From Micromonospora carbonacea (GTDB lineage: Bacteria; Actinomycetota; Actinomycetes; Mycobacteriales; Micromonosporaceae), in contig NZ_JACHMZ010000001.1 in NCBI RefSeq assembly GCF_014205165.1, positions 6,306,501 to 6,370,500 of the forward strand: a stretch of DNA of 64,000 nucleotides. The letters run 5' to 3'. Both the position numbers and the translations under genes were made by a program. Under the pieces are notes generated by a model that worked only from the letters and a program-made list of their open reading frames with translations, was not told the DNA's origin and did no database searches. Positions 14,785-23,282 of this stretch are shown here, piece by piece (position 1 is the stretch's first letter; every line of letters starts with the position of its first letter).

Positions 14785-17034
14785 TCACCTGCCGCGCAGC
14801 TCGACGGCGGCGGCGACGAGGTGCGCGAGGGACGCCTCGACCTCGGGGTAGCCGCGGGTCTTCAGGCCGCAGTCGGGGTTCACCCACAGCCGCTCGGCCG
14901 GCACCACCGCCACGGCCCGGCGAAGCGCCTCGACGATCTCCTCACGTGGCGGCACCCGGGGCGAGTGGATGTCCCACACGCCTGGCCCGATTCCCCGGCG
15001 ATAGCCGGCCGCGGCGAGGTCGCCGAGGACCTCCATCTTCGAGCGGGACGCCTCGATGCTGGTGACGTCGGCGTCGAGGGCGTCGATGGCGGCGATGATC
15101 TCACCGAACTCGGAGTAGCACAGGTGGGTGTGGATCTGCGTGTCGTCGGCGACGCCGCTGGTTGCCAGGCGGAACGCGCCTACCGCCCAGTCCAGGTAGG
15201 CATCCTGGTCCGCCGCGCGCAGGGGCAGGGTTTCGCGCAGCGCCGGCTCGTCGACCTGGATCACCCGGATGCCGGCCGCCTGAAGGTCGCGGCACTCGTC
15301 ACGCAGGGCGAGGGCGACCTGGTCGGCGGTGACGTCGATCGGCTGGTCGTCGCGCACGAACGACCAGGCGAGGATCGTCACCGGCCCGGTGAGCATGCCC
15401 TTGACCGGCCGGCCGGTCAGCGACTGCGCGTAGGACGACCACGCGACCGTCATGGGAGCCCTGCGGGCCACGTCGCCGTAGATGACCGGCGGACGGACGC
15501 AGCGGGAGCCGTACGACTGCACCCAGCCGTGCTCGGTGGTGGCGAAACCGGTCAGTTGCTCGCCGAAGTACTGGACCATGTCGTTGCGTTCCGGCTCGCC
15601 GTGCACGAGCACGTCGAGGCCCAGCCGCTCCTGGAGCCGGATGACATGCTCGACCTCGGCGCGCATCCGCTGGACGTAGCCGGAGTCGTCGAGCCGGCCG
15701 GACCTATGTGCGGCGCGGGCCGCCCGCAGCTCGGCGGTCTGCGGGAACGAGCCGATGGTCGTGGTGGGCAGCGGCGGCAGGTGCAACCGGGCCTGCTGGG
15801 CCGACGCCCGCCGCCGGTGGTCGCCCCGTTGCCTGTCACCGGGGCGCAGCGCGGCGAGCCTGCCCCGCACGGTGTCGTCGCGCCATGCTTTCGGGGCGGG
15901 TGGTAGCGGTTCGGGCAGCGGCGTCGTGCCGTCGCGCAGGGCGCGGCCGAGCAGGACGACCTCGTCGACCTTCTGCCGGGCGAAGGCCAACCGCCGTCGC
16001 AGCTGCGGATCGAGCGCGGTCTCGGCGGCGAGGTCCACCGGCGTGTGCAGCAGGGAGCAGGAGGTGGACACGGCGACGTGGTCGGCGAGCCCGGTGACCG
16101 CGGCACCGGTCGTTATCGCCGCCCGCAGGTCGGTGCGCCAGACGTTGCGACCGTCGACGAGCCCGGCGACGATCGTCTTGCCGTGCAGTGGGCCGGCTCC
16201 GGCGAGACGTCGCAGGTTGCCGGGCCCGGCAACGAGGTCCAGGCCGAGCGCCTCGACCGGCGTGTCCAGCAGCGCGGGCAGCGCGTCACCGAGTTCCCCG
16301 AAGTAGGTGGCGACGAAGATCCTCGGCCGCTGCCGCACGGAGCACAACCGCGTGTACGCATCGTGTAGCGCCTCGATCTCGGCCGTGGTGCGGTCGGCCA
16401 CGTAGGCGGGTTCGTCCAGCTGAACCCACGTGACACCGGCGGCGGCGAGGGCACGAAGGATGTCGGCGTACACGTCGACGAGTTCGGCCATCCGATCGAA
16501 CGCCTTCGCACCTGGCGTGGAGGTCTTGGCCAGCAGCAGGAACGTGGCGGGCCCGACCAGAACCGGTCGGCTCTCGATACCCAGCGCGCGGGCTTCTCCG
16601 TACTCACGCAACGCCTTGTCGGGGTTCGCGGCGAAGACGGTGTCGGATCCGATCTCCGGGACCAGGTAGTGATAGTTCGTGTCGAACCACTTCGTCAGCT
16701 CCAGCGCCGGCTCGGCGTCGACGCCGCGGGCCATGGCGAAGTAGGTGTCGAGCCCTGACAGGCCGAGTCGGGCGAAGCGTCGTGGGACCGCGCCGACGGC
16801 CACCGCCGTGTCGAGGACGTGATCGTAGTAGGAGAACGTGTTCGACGGGATCGCGTCCAGGCGGGCATCGCGCAGCGTCCGCCAGACCCCGGCGCGCAGC
16901 GCGACCGAGGTGCTCTCCAACTCCGCGGCGTCGATGCGGCCCGCCCAGTAGGCCTCCACGGCCTTCTTCAGTTCACGGTTACCACCGATACGTGGATAAC
17001 CGAGCACGGTGCTCTGACCGAATGTGGTGCTCAT
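14785..17034 (-). CDS. metE: Cobalamin-independent methionine synthase
   Basis: A 749-residue MetE, which transfers the methyl group of 5-methyltetrahydropteroyltri-glutamate to homocysteine using zinc instead of B12. The N-terminus [20 protein letters not shown] is canonical. The C-terminal half carries the zinc ligands in [12 protein letters not shown] (about residue 638) and [14 protein letters not shown] (about 719), with the intervening [11 protein letters not shown]lu region. Length is close to the usual 750-770. ATG 17032-17034 follows GAAGGA. A cobalamin riboswitch sits in the leader, so it should be shut off when B12 is available; the B12 uptake operons lie directly downstream. Confidence 0.97.
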   Translation of the reverse strand: MSTTFGQSTVLGYPRIGGNRELKKAVEAYWAGRIDAAELESTSVALRAGVWRTLRDARLDAIPSNTFSYYDHVLDTAVAVGAVPRRFARLGLSGLDTYFAMARGVDAEPALELTKWFDTNYHYLVPEIGSDTVFAANPDKALREYGEARALGIESRPVLVGPATFLLLAKTSTPGAKAFDRMAELVDVYADILRALAAAGVTWVQLDEPAYVADRTTAEIEALHDAYTRLCSVRQRPRIFVATYFGELGDALPALLDTPVEALGLDLVAGPGNLRRLAGAGPLHGKTIVAGLVDGRNVWRTDLRAAITTGAAVTGLADHVAVSTSCSLLHTPVDLAAETALDPQLRRRLAFARQKVDEVVLLGRALRDGTTPLPEPLPPAPKAWRDDTVRGRLAALRPGDRQRGDHRRRASAQQARLHLPPLPTTTIGSFPQTAELRAARAAHRSGRLDDSGYVQRMRAEVEHVIRLQERLGLDVLVHGEPERNDMVQYFGEQLTGFATTEHGWVQSYGSRCVRPPVIYGDVARRAPMTVAWSSYAQSLTGRPVKGMLTGPVTILAWSFVRDDQPIDVTADQVALALRDECRDLQAAGIRVIQVDEPALRETLPLRAADQDAYLDWAVGAFRLATSGVADDTQIHTHLCYSEFGEIIAAIDALDADVTSIEASRSKMEVLGDLAAAGYRRGIGPGVWDIHSPRVPPREEIVEALRRAVAVVPAERLWVNPDCGLKTRGYPEVEASLAHLVAAAVELRGR

Positions 17035-17156
17035 GGGTCCTTCCCTCGAAGCGTCCGAGGACTCGCGCGAGGGCGGGAGGGAAGAGGCGCAGGGGCGCAC
17101 CGGCTTCCGCCCCGGCCTTCCCGAGAGACCGTCAGCGGCGCACACCGGCCGGCGTA

Positions 17157-17350
17157 CGCGGTGCGGGCAGGTCTTCGGACTCGTGGGCATGACCTGTCCG
17201 GTCGCCTACTGGCCGTCGCTTCCCAGACCTCGCGGTCCAGTGCTTGATGACGGCGGTCGTTCCCACTCACCGCTGCGGGGCAGTCCCGGTCTCGCACCGG
17301 GTTCCCTCTTACGACGCCGCGACGCTCGAACGTCACAGCGAACCAGCACT
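17157..17350 (-). promoter_or_regulatory. Cobalamin riboswitch controlling metE
   Basis: The minus strand shows GTAAGAGGGAACC, GAGACCGGGACTGCCCCGCA, GTGGGAACGACCGCCGTCA, GGGAAGCGACGGCCAGTAGG and GAGTCCGAAGACCTGCC in order. This is the full-length actinobacterial type. It ends about 120 bases before the metE start codon. Confidence 0.93.
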
Positions 17351-17456
17351 GCTGTCTATCCTAGGTGTCCAGAAGCGATCGGCGTTGGCGCGTCCCCCTT
17401 CGAGACAAAGAGACATCGCGGCAGCAGCCTCGATCCGTCCGACGAGAAGGTGACGA

Positions 17457-17744
17457 ATGGGCAATAGGATCGACAGGGTGGCCGTGCTCGTGGACGGCAG
17501 CGAATGGGTGGCGATTCGCCCGGAGGACTTCGAACGCCTCGACGCCTGTCGACGGCAGGTAGGCGCAACCGCTGCCCGCGCCACCCGGCTGGAGCACGAG
17601 GTGCGTCAAGCCCGGGCCCGGCTGGCGCGGATCGAGGCGATCGTCGCCGAAGGCGACTCCACCGACAGCATGTGTGAACGTCTCACCCGGGTACTGGCCG
17701 GCTCGGATACGGCCCGGCCAGCTGTCAGGGGTCGAGAGGCGTGA
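17457..17744 (+). CDS. Small coiled-coil hypothetical protein
   Basis: A 95-residue protein with no family known to me. It starts MGNRIDRVAVLVDGSEWVAI, then has a charged helix (RLEHEVRQARARLARIEAIV) likely to form a coiled coil, and a polar tail. ATG at 17457 follows GAGAAGGTGACGA, an acceptable ribosome binding site. It is divergent from metE and could share a promoter region with the metE riboswitch leader. Codon use is ordinary for the window. Function unknown. Confidence 0.6.
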   Translation: MGNRIDRVAVLVDGSEWVAIRPEDFERLDACRRQVGATAARATRLEHEVRQARARLARIEAIVAEGDSTDSMCERLTRVLAGSDTARPAVRGREA

Positions 17745-17898
17745 CGGAGTCACCCCTCAGCCGCTCGCGGTCGTGGTCGACTCCCCGGCCTCGAGTGCCC
17801 ACGCGGACCACACCGGTGACCGGATCTGAACAACCCGCGTCGACAGGCTCCTCACCGCGGTCTTCTCTGTCGGACCACCGCCGGATGCCGGGGGTCGG

Positions 17899-19046
17899 TC
17901 AGCTGTGTGCCGTCATGCGTGGATACCGCCCCGTGAGAAGGTGGTCGCCGAGTTCCCGGGCCTTGTATGCGACGGGATCGTGCAGGGTGAGCGTGCGGGC
18001 GTCACGCCAGAACCGGTCGAGCCCCGGTGGCGCGGGCCGTCGCACGCGCGCCGGTGAACTCGAAGATCCGGCTCGTCGCATCCGTGGCCAGTCGGCTGGA
18101 CACGACCTTCGCGGCGGAGACGGTCAGTGCCGTCCGGCCGCGTTCGGTCGGGGTCAGGGCGGGGCCGCGGGCGTCGGCCTCGGTGAGGGCGCGGGTGGCG
18201 TGGTCGGCCAGGAGGCGCGCCGCGTCCAGGGCTGCGGTGAGCTCCCCGTAGCCCGTCAACACGTGGGGATCGTCGACGGCTTGCTCGAGTCCGCTCGCGG
18301 GCCAGGGGCGCGAACGATCGCGTGTGTATCTGGTGGCCTCGTTGATCGCGCCGGCAGTGATGCCGACGAGAACCTGCGCGAGGACTGCCTGGAAGGCCAG
18401 CGACACCAGGGACAGGCGTAGGTGGCGGGGGCTGGACTCGTCTTCGTCTGCCGGGAAGGTGCCCAGCACGTCGCCCTGGCCGACCCGGACGTCGTCGAAG
18501 GCGACGCTTCCGCTCGCTGTCAGACGTTGGCCCAGGTTGTCCCAGTCCGGTGGGTGCGATATCCCACTGCCGCTGCCGTGCATGACGACGACGAGGCGTG
18601 CCGTGTGGTCGTCGCGGATCGCGCTGACGAGCAGGCGGTCGGCGACGGCGCAGCCGGTGGCGAACGCGCCGCGGCCCGAGACGCGGAGTCCGTCGCTGGT
18701 CGTGGTGGCCGTGATGGTGTCGCGTGGGTTGCTGACCGCGGCCGCTGGTGGCGGCCTCCTGGCGGAGCGAGGTCGCCAGCCCGGCGTTGTCGTAGAGCGT
18801 GGCCCGCCACAGGTACAGGTAGTGGTAGCCGAGGAGGTGACCGATCGACGGGTCGGTGGCCGCCACGATCCGGGTCACGGCGTGTGTGGTGGGGTGGTCG
18901 CCGGGGTCGAGGGCGAGCAGGCCGCTGTCGCGCAGCAGTTCGATCTCGGCGTGCGGGGGTTGGTTGGCGTGGTCCCGCTCGACGGCGTCCGCGCGGAGCC
19001 GCTCGGCGACGGTGTAAGCGGTGGTGATCGCTTCTGCCGGGTTCAC
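17899..19046 (-). pseudogene. Acyl-CoA dehydrogenase/flavin monooxygenase (DszC/SfnB-like), two frameshifts
   Basis: Three minus-strand frames join into one acyl-CoA-dehydrogenase-fold protein. The N-terminal part (AITTAYTVAERLRADAVERD, then GHLLGYHYLYLWR) runs to about 18750. The middle part (AAVSNPRDTITATT to RIFEFTGARATARAT) follows in another frame. The end (GLDRFWRDARTLTLHDPVAY) is in a third frame after about 18030. This order matches FMN-dependent sulfur-acquisition enzymes such as DszC/SfnB. GTG 19044-19046 overlaps the stop of the transporter fragment upstream by 4 nt, showing a former operon. Two frameshifts make it non-functional unless sequencing errors are involved. Confidence 0.8.
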
Positions 19047-19212
19047 GACACCCCTGTCGGTTCGGGTGCGGGGCGGCGGAGCATCCGGTCCGCGAGGATC
19101 ACGACCGGTGGCAGCAGCAGGCACTGGGCGGCGATGGCCAGCCAGAAGCCGGCGAGGTTCCCGGCGGACTCGAAAAGCTGGTAGAGGCCGTCGGCGGCGG
19201 CCCGGCGCATTC
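19043..19212 (-). pseudogene. C-terminal piece of a membrane transporter
   Basis: About 55 residues reading DGLYQLFESAGNLAGFWLAI followed by a hydrophobic segment and VILADRMLRR. It looks like the last transmembrane helices of a transporter, possibly MFS, that was coupled by a 4-nt overlap to the acyl-CoA-dehydrogenase gene. The upstream part is cut off near 19212, where unrelated DNA begins. Confidence 0.5.
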
Positions 19213-19235
19213 CAACCGGATCTAGCTCGCCGCCT

Positions 19236-19395
19236 CGCGCCGTCGACACGGCTCGACCCCAAGGACCTGCACGGTTGGCAGGCCAACCACAGCACCGACC
19301 GGCCGACCCGGCCGCTGGTTCGCGACGGTGACCGCCTGGTGGAGACGGACTGGGACACCGCGATGGGCCGGACGGCACCACCCGGCTCTGCGCCC
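19236..19395 (+). pseudogene. Molybdopterin nitrate reductase fragment
   Basis: The plus strand reads LHGWQANHSTDRPTRPLVRD and GDRLVETDWDTAMGR, the N-terminal segment of assimilatory nitrate reductases/molybdopterin oxidoreductases (GWQAN-S-DRLTRPLVR.., ETDWDTAMGRI). Only about 50 residues remain; the cysteine cluster before it and the catalytic body after it are absent. It abuts the transporter fragment on the opposite strand, marking a rearrangement junction. Confidence 0.65.
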
Positions 19396-19407
19396 CTTCG
19401 CCTGATC

Positions 19408-20304
19408 CTAACAATCGATGAAGATCACGCCGATCCACGACTCCTGGTAGTACACCTCAATCTTGCTGATCGAGCAAAGCGCGCTGCCGCCGCCAGGACT
19501 GCCGCCCCAGCCCGGCTGGTAGGTTTCCACGCCGCCGGGGTACGGGGTATAGCCGGGCCTTGTCGCCGGAATGCCGGGGATGTCCGGCGACACCGGGGGC
19601 GGCATCGGCGGGATGAACTGGGGCGCAAGGGGGTCACACACAATTCCCCGGTCCATCAGGGTGACGTCCTGCCGGGCACGGTTGCCGGTTTGGTCGTACC
19701 AGGCGGAGTTCTGCATCTCCTTCGCCGCGGTCGCGTAGTCGCCTTGGTTCAGGGCCGTGAGCATGCTCGTGAATCGTGACAGCCCGGTCCGGCCCAGGTT
19801 GAAGATCATGTCGATCACCACGGCCTGTCGGGCCGTACTGATCGAGTCGAGGCCTGGCACCAACGCCCGCGCGTCCACGATGGCCCGGGCGACGTCCTGT
19901 TCGAATAGCCGCGTGATCTGCAGCTGGGTCAGGTCGGTTTGGCCGGCGCGCACCGCGTTGTAGTTCGCGCCGACCCCGGCGAGCTGGGCTGCCGCGTCAC
20001 CCCGGTTGAGGTTGAACCCGATGCCAACGGTCGGGATACCCTCCGAGTCCAGGTATACGTGCGGGTCGCCGGCCAGCCCGTGCGAACTCTCATGGTTCGC
20101 GATAAACAACTTGAGCTCGGCCAGCTCCATTTGTCGTGGCTTCATCCCGTCTAGGCAAGGCCCGTTCTGCGGCGGCTTCGGCGGCTTTTCGAGATCGGCG
20201 AGCGCCGGCGACGCTCCGACGGTCAGTGCAATCACGAAAGCAGTGGTCAGACCGAGTAGTGGCGTGACGCACGAGCGGCGCCGTCCCTGTCTGGCTTCGT
20301 ACAT
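19408..20304 (-). CDS. Secreted T4-lysozyme-like (GH24) muramidase, paralogue 1
   Basis: A 298-residue exported protein. The signal peptide is LLGLTTAFVIALTVGASPALA. Residues about 55-225 are a T4-lysozyme-type GH24 domain cleaving peptidoglycan glycan strands: the catalytic Glu in NHESSHG (about 69), the Asp in VYLDSEG, and the Thr in IPTVGIGFNL, with RQAVVIDMIFNLGRTGL and NSAWYDQTGNRARQDV later. A Pro/Gly-rich region and a Cys-bounded tail (CSISKIEVYYQESWIGVIFI) follow. ATG 20302-20304 has GAAGAGGG upstream. It shares clear similarity along its length with the gene at 21789-22688. No phage genes are nearby. Confidence 0.88.
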   Translation of the reverse strand: MYEARQGRRRSCVTPLLGLTTAFVIALTVGASPALADLEKPPKPPQNGPCLDGMKPRQMELAELKLFIANHESSHGLAGDPHVYLDSEGIPTVGIGFNLNRGDAAAQLAGVGANYNAVRAGQTDLTQLQITRLFEQDVARAIVDARALVPGLDSISTARQAVVIDMIFNLGRTGLSRFTSMLTALNQGDYATAAKEMQNSAWYDQTGNRARQDVTLMDRGIVCDPLAPQFIPPMPPPVSPDIPGIPATRPGYTPYPGGVETYQPGWGGSPGGGSALCSISKIEVYYQESWIGVIFIDC

Positions 20305-20654
20305 CAGAGCCCTCTTCCCGCACAGGCCGTCGGCTAGCCTCCACATGCCACAGCAGACGGACTGCACAACCAGGTACACAATCCTTGGAGTTCCCTCGGC
20401 CGACTCAATGTAATCGGGCGCTCAGCACGTCTGCCATCCCAGAATCATGGGGGCTCTACGAAGCTGGCGGGCTGAAATGGCCTCGGCCGACTGTGCGGCA
20501 GCGGCATCACCGCGAGCCTCGCGGTTCCCCAGCACCCAGTTGGCCCCAGTCCCACTGGTGAATCCCAGGTCACCGGATCGAACTGCCTTCTCGCCGCAGC
20601 AATGAACCTCTGTCCCTCAAGGTCCGTGCCTCCAGGCTACGAAGGGAAGGACAC
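20305..20654. other. Upstream region of lysozyme paralogue 1, no gene
   Basis: About 350 bases between the LuxR stop and the first lysozyme start. No open frame with a ribosome binding site or known motif was seen. It probably holds the promoter of the lysozyme gene. Confidence 0.5.
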
Positions 20655-21725
20655 TCACCACGTCTCGGGTGCTGTGGCGGCGAACAGGTGCGCGACCAGT
20701 TCGCGACGGCTGCGTACGGAGGTCTTGGCGAAGATGGTCTTCAGGTGGTCCTGGACCGTGAGGTTGGTCAGCGAGAGGATGCGGGCGATGTCGTTGGTGC
20801 TCCTGCCGCGGACTACGTGAAGGGCGACTTCCTGTTCGCGGGGCGTCAGGCCGTAACCGATGAGTGCGACGGGGATGATCTCCGCCGGTGACGCGATGGT
20901 GGCGACGACGCAGATCCGGCCGTCGGCTCGGCCGTCGAGCAGCGACGCGTGCAGGACGAGCCAGGTGCCGCGTCTACTGCGCACTCGGGCGCGGGCCGTC
21001 TGCATCCGTCGCGCTCGCCCGGCGACGACGAGGAAGGAGGCGGGCACGCCGAGTTGGGGCTGGTTCGCGTTCAGCTCGGCGATGAGTGCTTCTGCCGCCG
21101 GGTCGGCGGCCAGGAGCTCGTCGCGGGGGCCGAGCACGGCCGCCGCCGGGAGCAGTTCGGCTTCCAGGCCGGGGTCGGGCGCGGGGTGGTGCATGCCACG
21201 CAGGGCTGTTCCGAGTTGCCGGGCGATCTGACGGGCGATCCGGAGTTCGGTCGGCGTGTAGGGGCCTCGGTCGGCTGCGCGCATGAATGCCGCGCATCCC
21301 CAGCGGCCGCCCTGTGCGTCGAAGTTCGCCCGCAGTTCGTCGCCGAACCCGGCGGGTTGGAGCTGTTCTCGGTAGCGGATGCTGCGGGCGACGTGTCCCT
21401 GGGTGGCGTTGCTCAGGGTTTCCGCCGGCTGGCCGCTGCTTCGGATCTTGGCGAATGTCGCCACGTCGTCGCGGCCGAACTCCAGTAGCGCCGCCTGGGC
21501 GAATCCGCGCGGGTCCAGTCCGTCGGAGTGGATGGTGGTGATGAGGCCGGTCACGGGGTCGTTCAGATGCCAGCAGGCCGCGTCGAACCCGAGGACGTCG
21601 CGGAGCAGCTGGGTGCATTGCCCGAACAGGTCGGGAAAGTGGGGGCGGGCGGCGGTGATGTCGGCGAGTGCCGCGACGACGTTCTGCTGGGCCTGCCCTC
21701 CGTTGGCTCGGCGGCGGACGACCAC
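20655..21725 (-). CDS. LuxR-family regulator with N-terminal sensor region
   Basis: A 356-residue regulator. Residues 1-230 resemble a GAF-like sensor (FPDLFGQCTQLLRDVLGFDA, WGCAAFMRAADRGPYT, then LRIARQIARQLGTALRG), and the C-terminus is a LuxR helix-turn-helix: GLTPREQEVALHVVRGRSTN, then LSLTNLTVQDHLKTIFAKT. The start is GTG 21723-21725. It lies between two secreted lysozyme paralogues on the same strand and may control them, but no binding site was identified. The ligand is unknown. Confidence 0.88.
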   Translation of the reverse strand: MVVRRRANGGQAQQNVVAALADITAARPHFPDLFGQCTQLLRDVLGFDAACWHLNDPVTGLITTIHSDGLDPRGFAQAALLEFGRDDVATFAKIRSSGQPAETLSNATQGHVARSIRYREQLQPAGFGDELRANFDAQGGRWGCAAFMRAADRGPYTPTELRIARQIARQLGTALRGMHHPAPDPGLEAELLPAAAVLGPRDELLAADPAAEALIAELNANQPQLGVPASFLVVAGRARRMQTARARVRSRRGTWLVLHASLLDGRADGRICVVATIASPAEIIPVALIGYGLTPREQEVALHVVRGRSTNDIARILSLTNLTVQDHLKTIFAKTSVRSRRELVAHLFAATAPETW

Positions 21726-21788
21726 GCGGTAACGTTACCGCCGATCGATGCGGCATCGCCAGCGCGTGGCCGTCCCGCCTGCCGACGG

Positions 21789-22688
21789 TCAGCAGTAGAT
21801 GTCGAGCACGGTGATCCAGTGGTTGTTGTAGAAGACCTCGATCTTCCTGAAGTTGCAGCGCATCGTGTCGGTTCCGCCGTCGCCGGTGCCGTCGCCGTTC
21901 GACGGCTGGAAGGTGATCACGCCACCCGGGTATCCGGTGCCCCCGGGGTGGACATAGCCGGGGATGTCAGACGACACGGGAGGGATCACGGGGATGACGC
22001 CCGGCGGGAGCGGGTCGCACATCAGCCCTCGGCGCATCAGGGTGACGTCCTGGGTGGCACGGGTGCCCGTCTGCTGTTTCCAGGCCGAGTTCTCCATCTC
22101 GGAGGCTGCCGTCTCGTAGTCGCCGCGGTTGAGGGCGGCCAGCATGTTCTGGAACTGGGCCAGACCGGTCCGTCCGAGGTTGAAGATCATGTCGATCAGG
22201 ACGGCCTGCCGGGCCGTCGACAGCAGGTCGAAGTTCGGGACCAGGGCGTACGCGTCGGTGGTCGCGTCCGCAATGGTCTGCTCGAACAGGATGGTGATCT
22301 GGACCTGCGTCAGGTTGACACGGCCGGCCCGCACGTCGTCGTAGTTGGCGCCCACAGCGGCAAGGCGCGCTCGCGCGTCGGCCCGGTCGAGGTTGAAGCC
22401 GATGCCGACCGTCGGGTGCCCCTTCGTGTCGACGTAGACGTGAGGATCCCCGGCGAGCCCGTGCGGGCTCTCGTGCTTGGCGACGAAGTCCTTGAACTCA
22501 CCGATCTCCATGTCGCGCGGTGCCTTGCCGAGCGGGCAGGGCCCGGTCGACGGCTCCGTCGGCCTGCTCGGCGGAGGTTGCGGGCCACCAGCGGTGGCCG
22601 GTCCCCCTCCCAGCACGACGAGCATGACGCTCACGCTGGCCAGGAGTAGGGCCATACCGGTACGCCAACAGGACGGGAACGGACGCAT
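21789..22688 (-). CDS. Secreted T4-lysozyme-like (GH24) muramidase, paralogue 2
   Basis: A 299-residue exported protein with signal peptide MALLLASVSVMLVVLGGGPA. The GH24 domain has the catalytic Glu in KHESPHG (about 71), Asp in VYVDTKG and Thr in HPTVGIGFNL, followed by RQAVLIDMIFNLGRTGL and NSAWKQQTGTRATQDV. The tail is Pro/Gly-rich and ends in a Cys-bounded motif, CNFRKIEVFYNNHWITVLDI, matching paralogue 1. ATG 22686-22688 is the first start giving a signal peptide. The two paralogues flank the LuxR gene. Confidence 0.88.
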   Translation of the reverse strand: MRPFPSCWRTGMALLLASVSVMLVVLGGGPATAGGPQPPPSRPTEPSTGPCPLGKAPRDMEIGEFKDFVAKHESPHGLAGDPHVYVDTKGHPTVGIGFNLDRADARARLAAVGANYDDVRAGRVNLTQVQITILFEQTIADATTDAYALVPNFDLLSTARQAVLIDMIFNLGRTGLAQFQNMLAALNRGDYETAASEMENSAWKQQTGTRATQDVTLMRRGLMCDPLPPGVIPVIPPVSSDIPGYVHPGGTGYPGGVITFQPSNGDGTGDGGTDTMRCNFRKIEVFYNNHWITVLDIYC

Positions 22689-23282
22689 CGAACCTCGCTT
22701 CACAGAATGGCGGAATCCGCACGGCCGAATCAAACGGCGAAAAGCGCGGAAGGCAGAAGGTGCCTCAAGCCCGCACGGCGAGCGTAGCCACCCGTTCCGT
22801 TTGGCAACCATCCCAGAACAATGGGATATCCGGTCCGCCGAGAGCAGCCGGCTCAAGAACCGCGTCGTCGAACATGGCCCGCCGCCGCCACCTGTGAACG
22901 CGGCACCGACGGAGCCGGCCGATCTCAGCCTGCCGGATCCCGATGAACGGCGTCGGGTCCGGGGTCTGGGCGCGAGGTGGTCGCCTAGCTGGTGCGTTGA
23001 CCACGAACGTTCGCCGGGTCGGTGACACGCCGAGGCAGGTCCCCTCGTAGTCGCCGGTGACGGCTCACTCTCGACGGCGGCCATGTTGGCTGTTGAGAGT
23101 GGGGTGGCGGGTTGGCCGAGCCGGTGCGCGGGTCGTTCCCTGGCACCGGAACGCCTGGGTTGGCATCCGCTGACGAGCACAAACGGCACACGTCATCGAA
23201 GATCATCTAGCGGCTCCCGCTCCAGCGGGCCGGCCGGAGGTGGAGCCGGAGAAGTGTCGGTGGTCAGACCTAGAGTTCAGGC
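22689..23282. other. Divergent intergenic region, no confident gene
   Basis: About 590 bases between lysozyme paralogue 2 (minus) and the AAA protein (plus). A minus frame at 22765-23028 (MSPTRRTFVVNAPARRPP start) has no known relatives and is Arg/Pro-rich, so it is not called. The region probably carries two divergent promoters. Confidence 0.45.

Noticed and set aside
19408..22688. Prophage, suggested by two T4-lysozyme-like genes
   Set aside because: Both have Sec signal peptides and long C-terminal tails, and no holin, capsid, integrase or attachment site is nearby.
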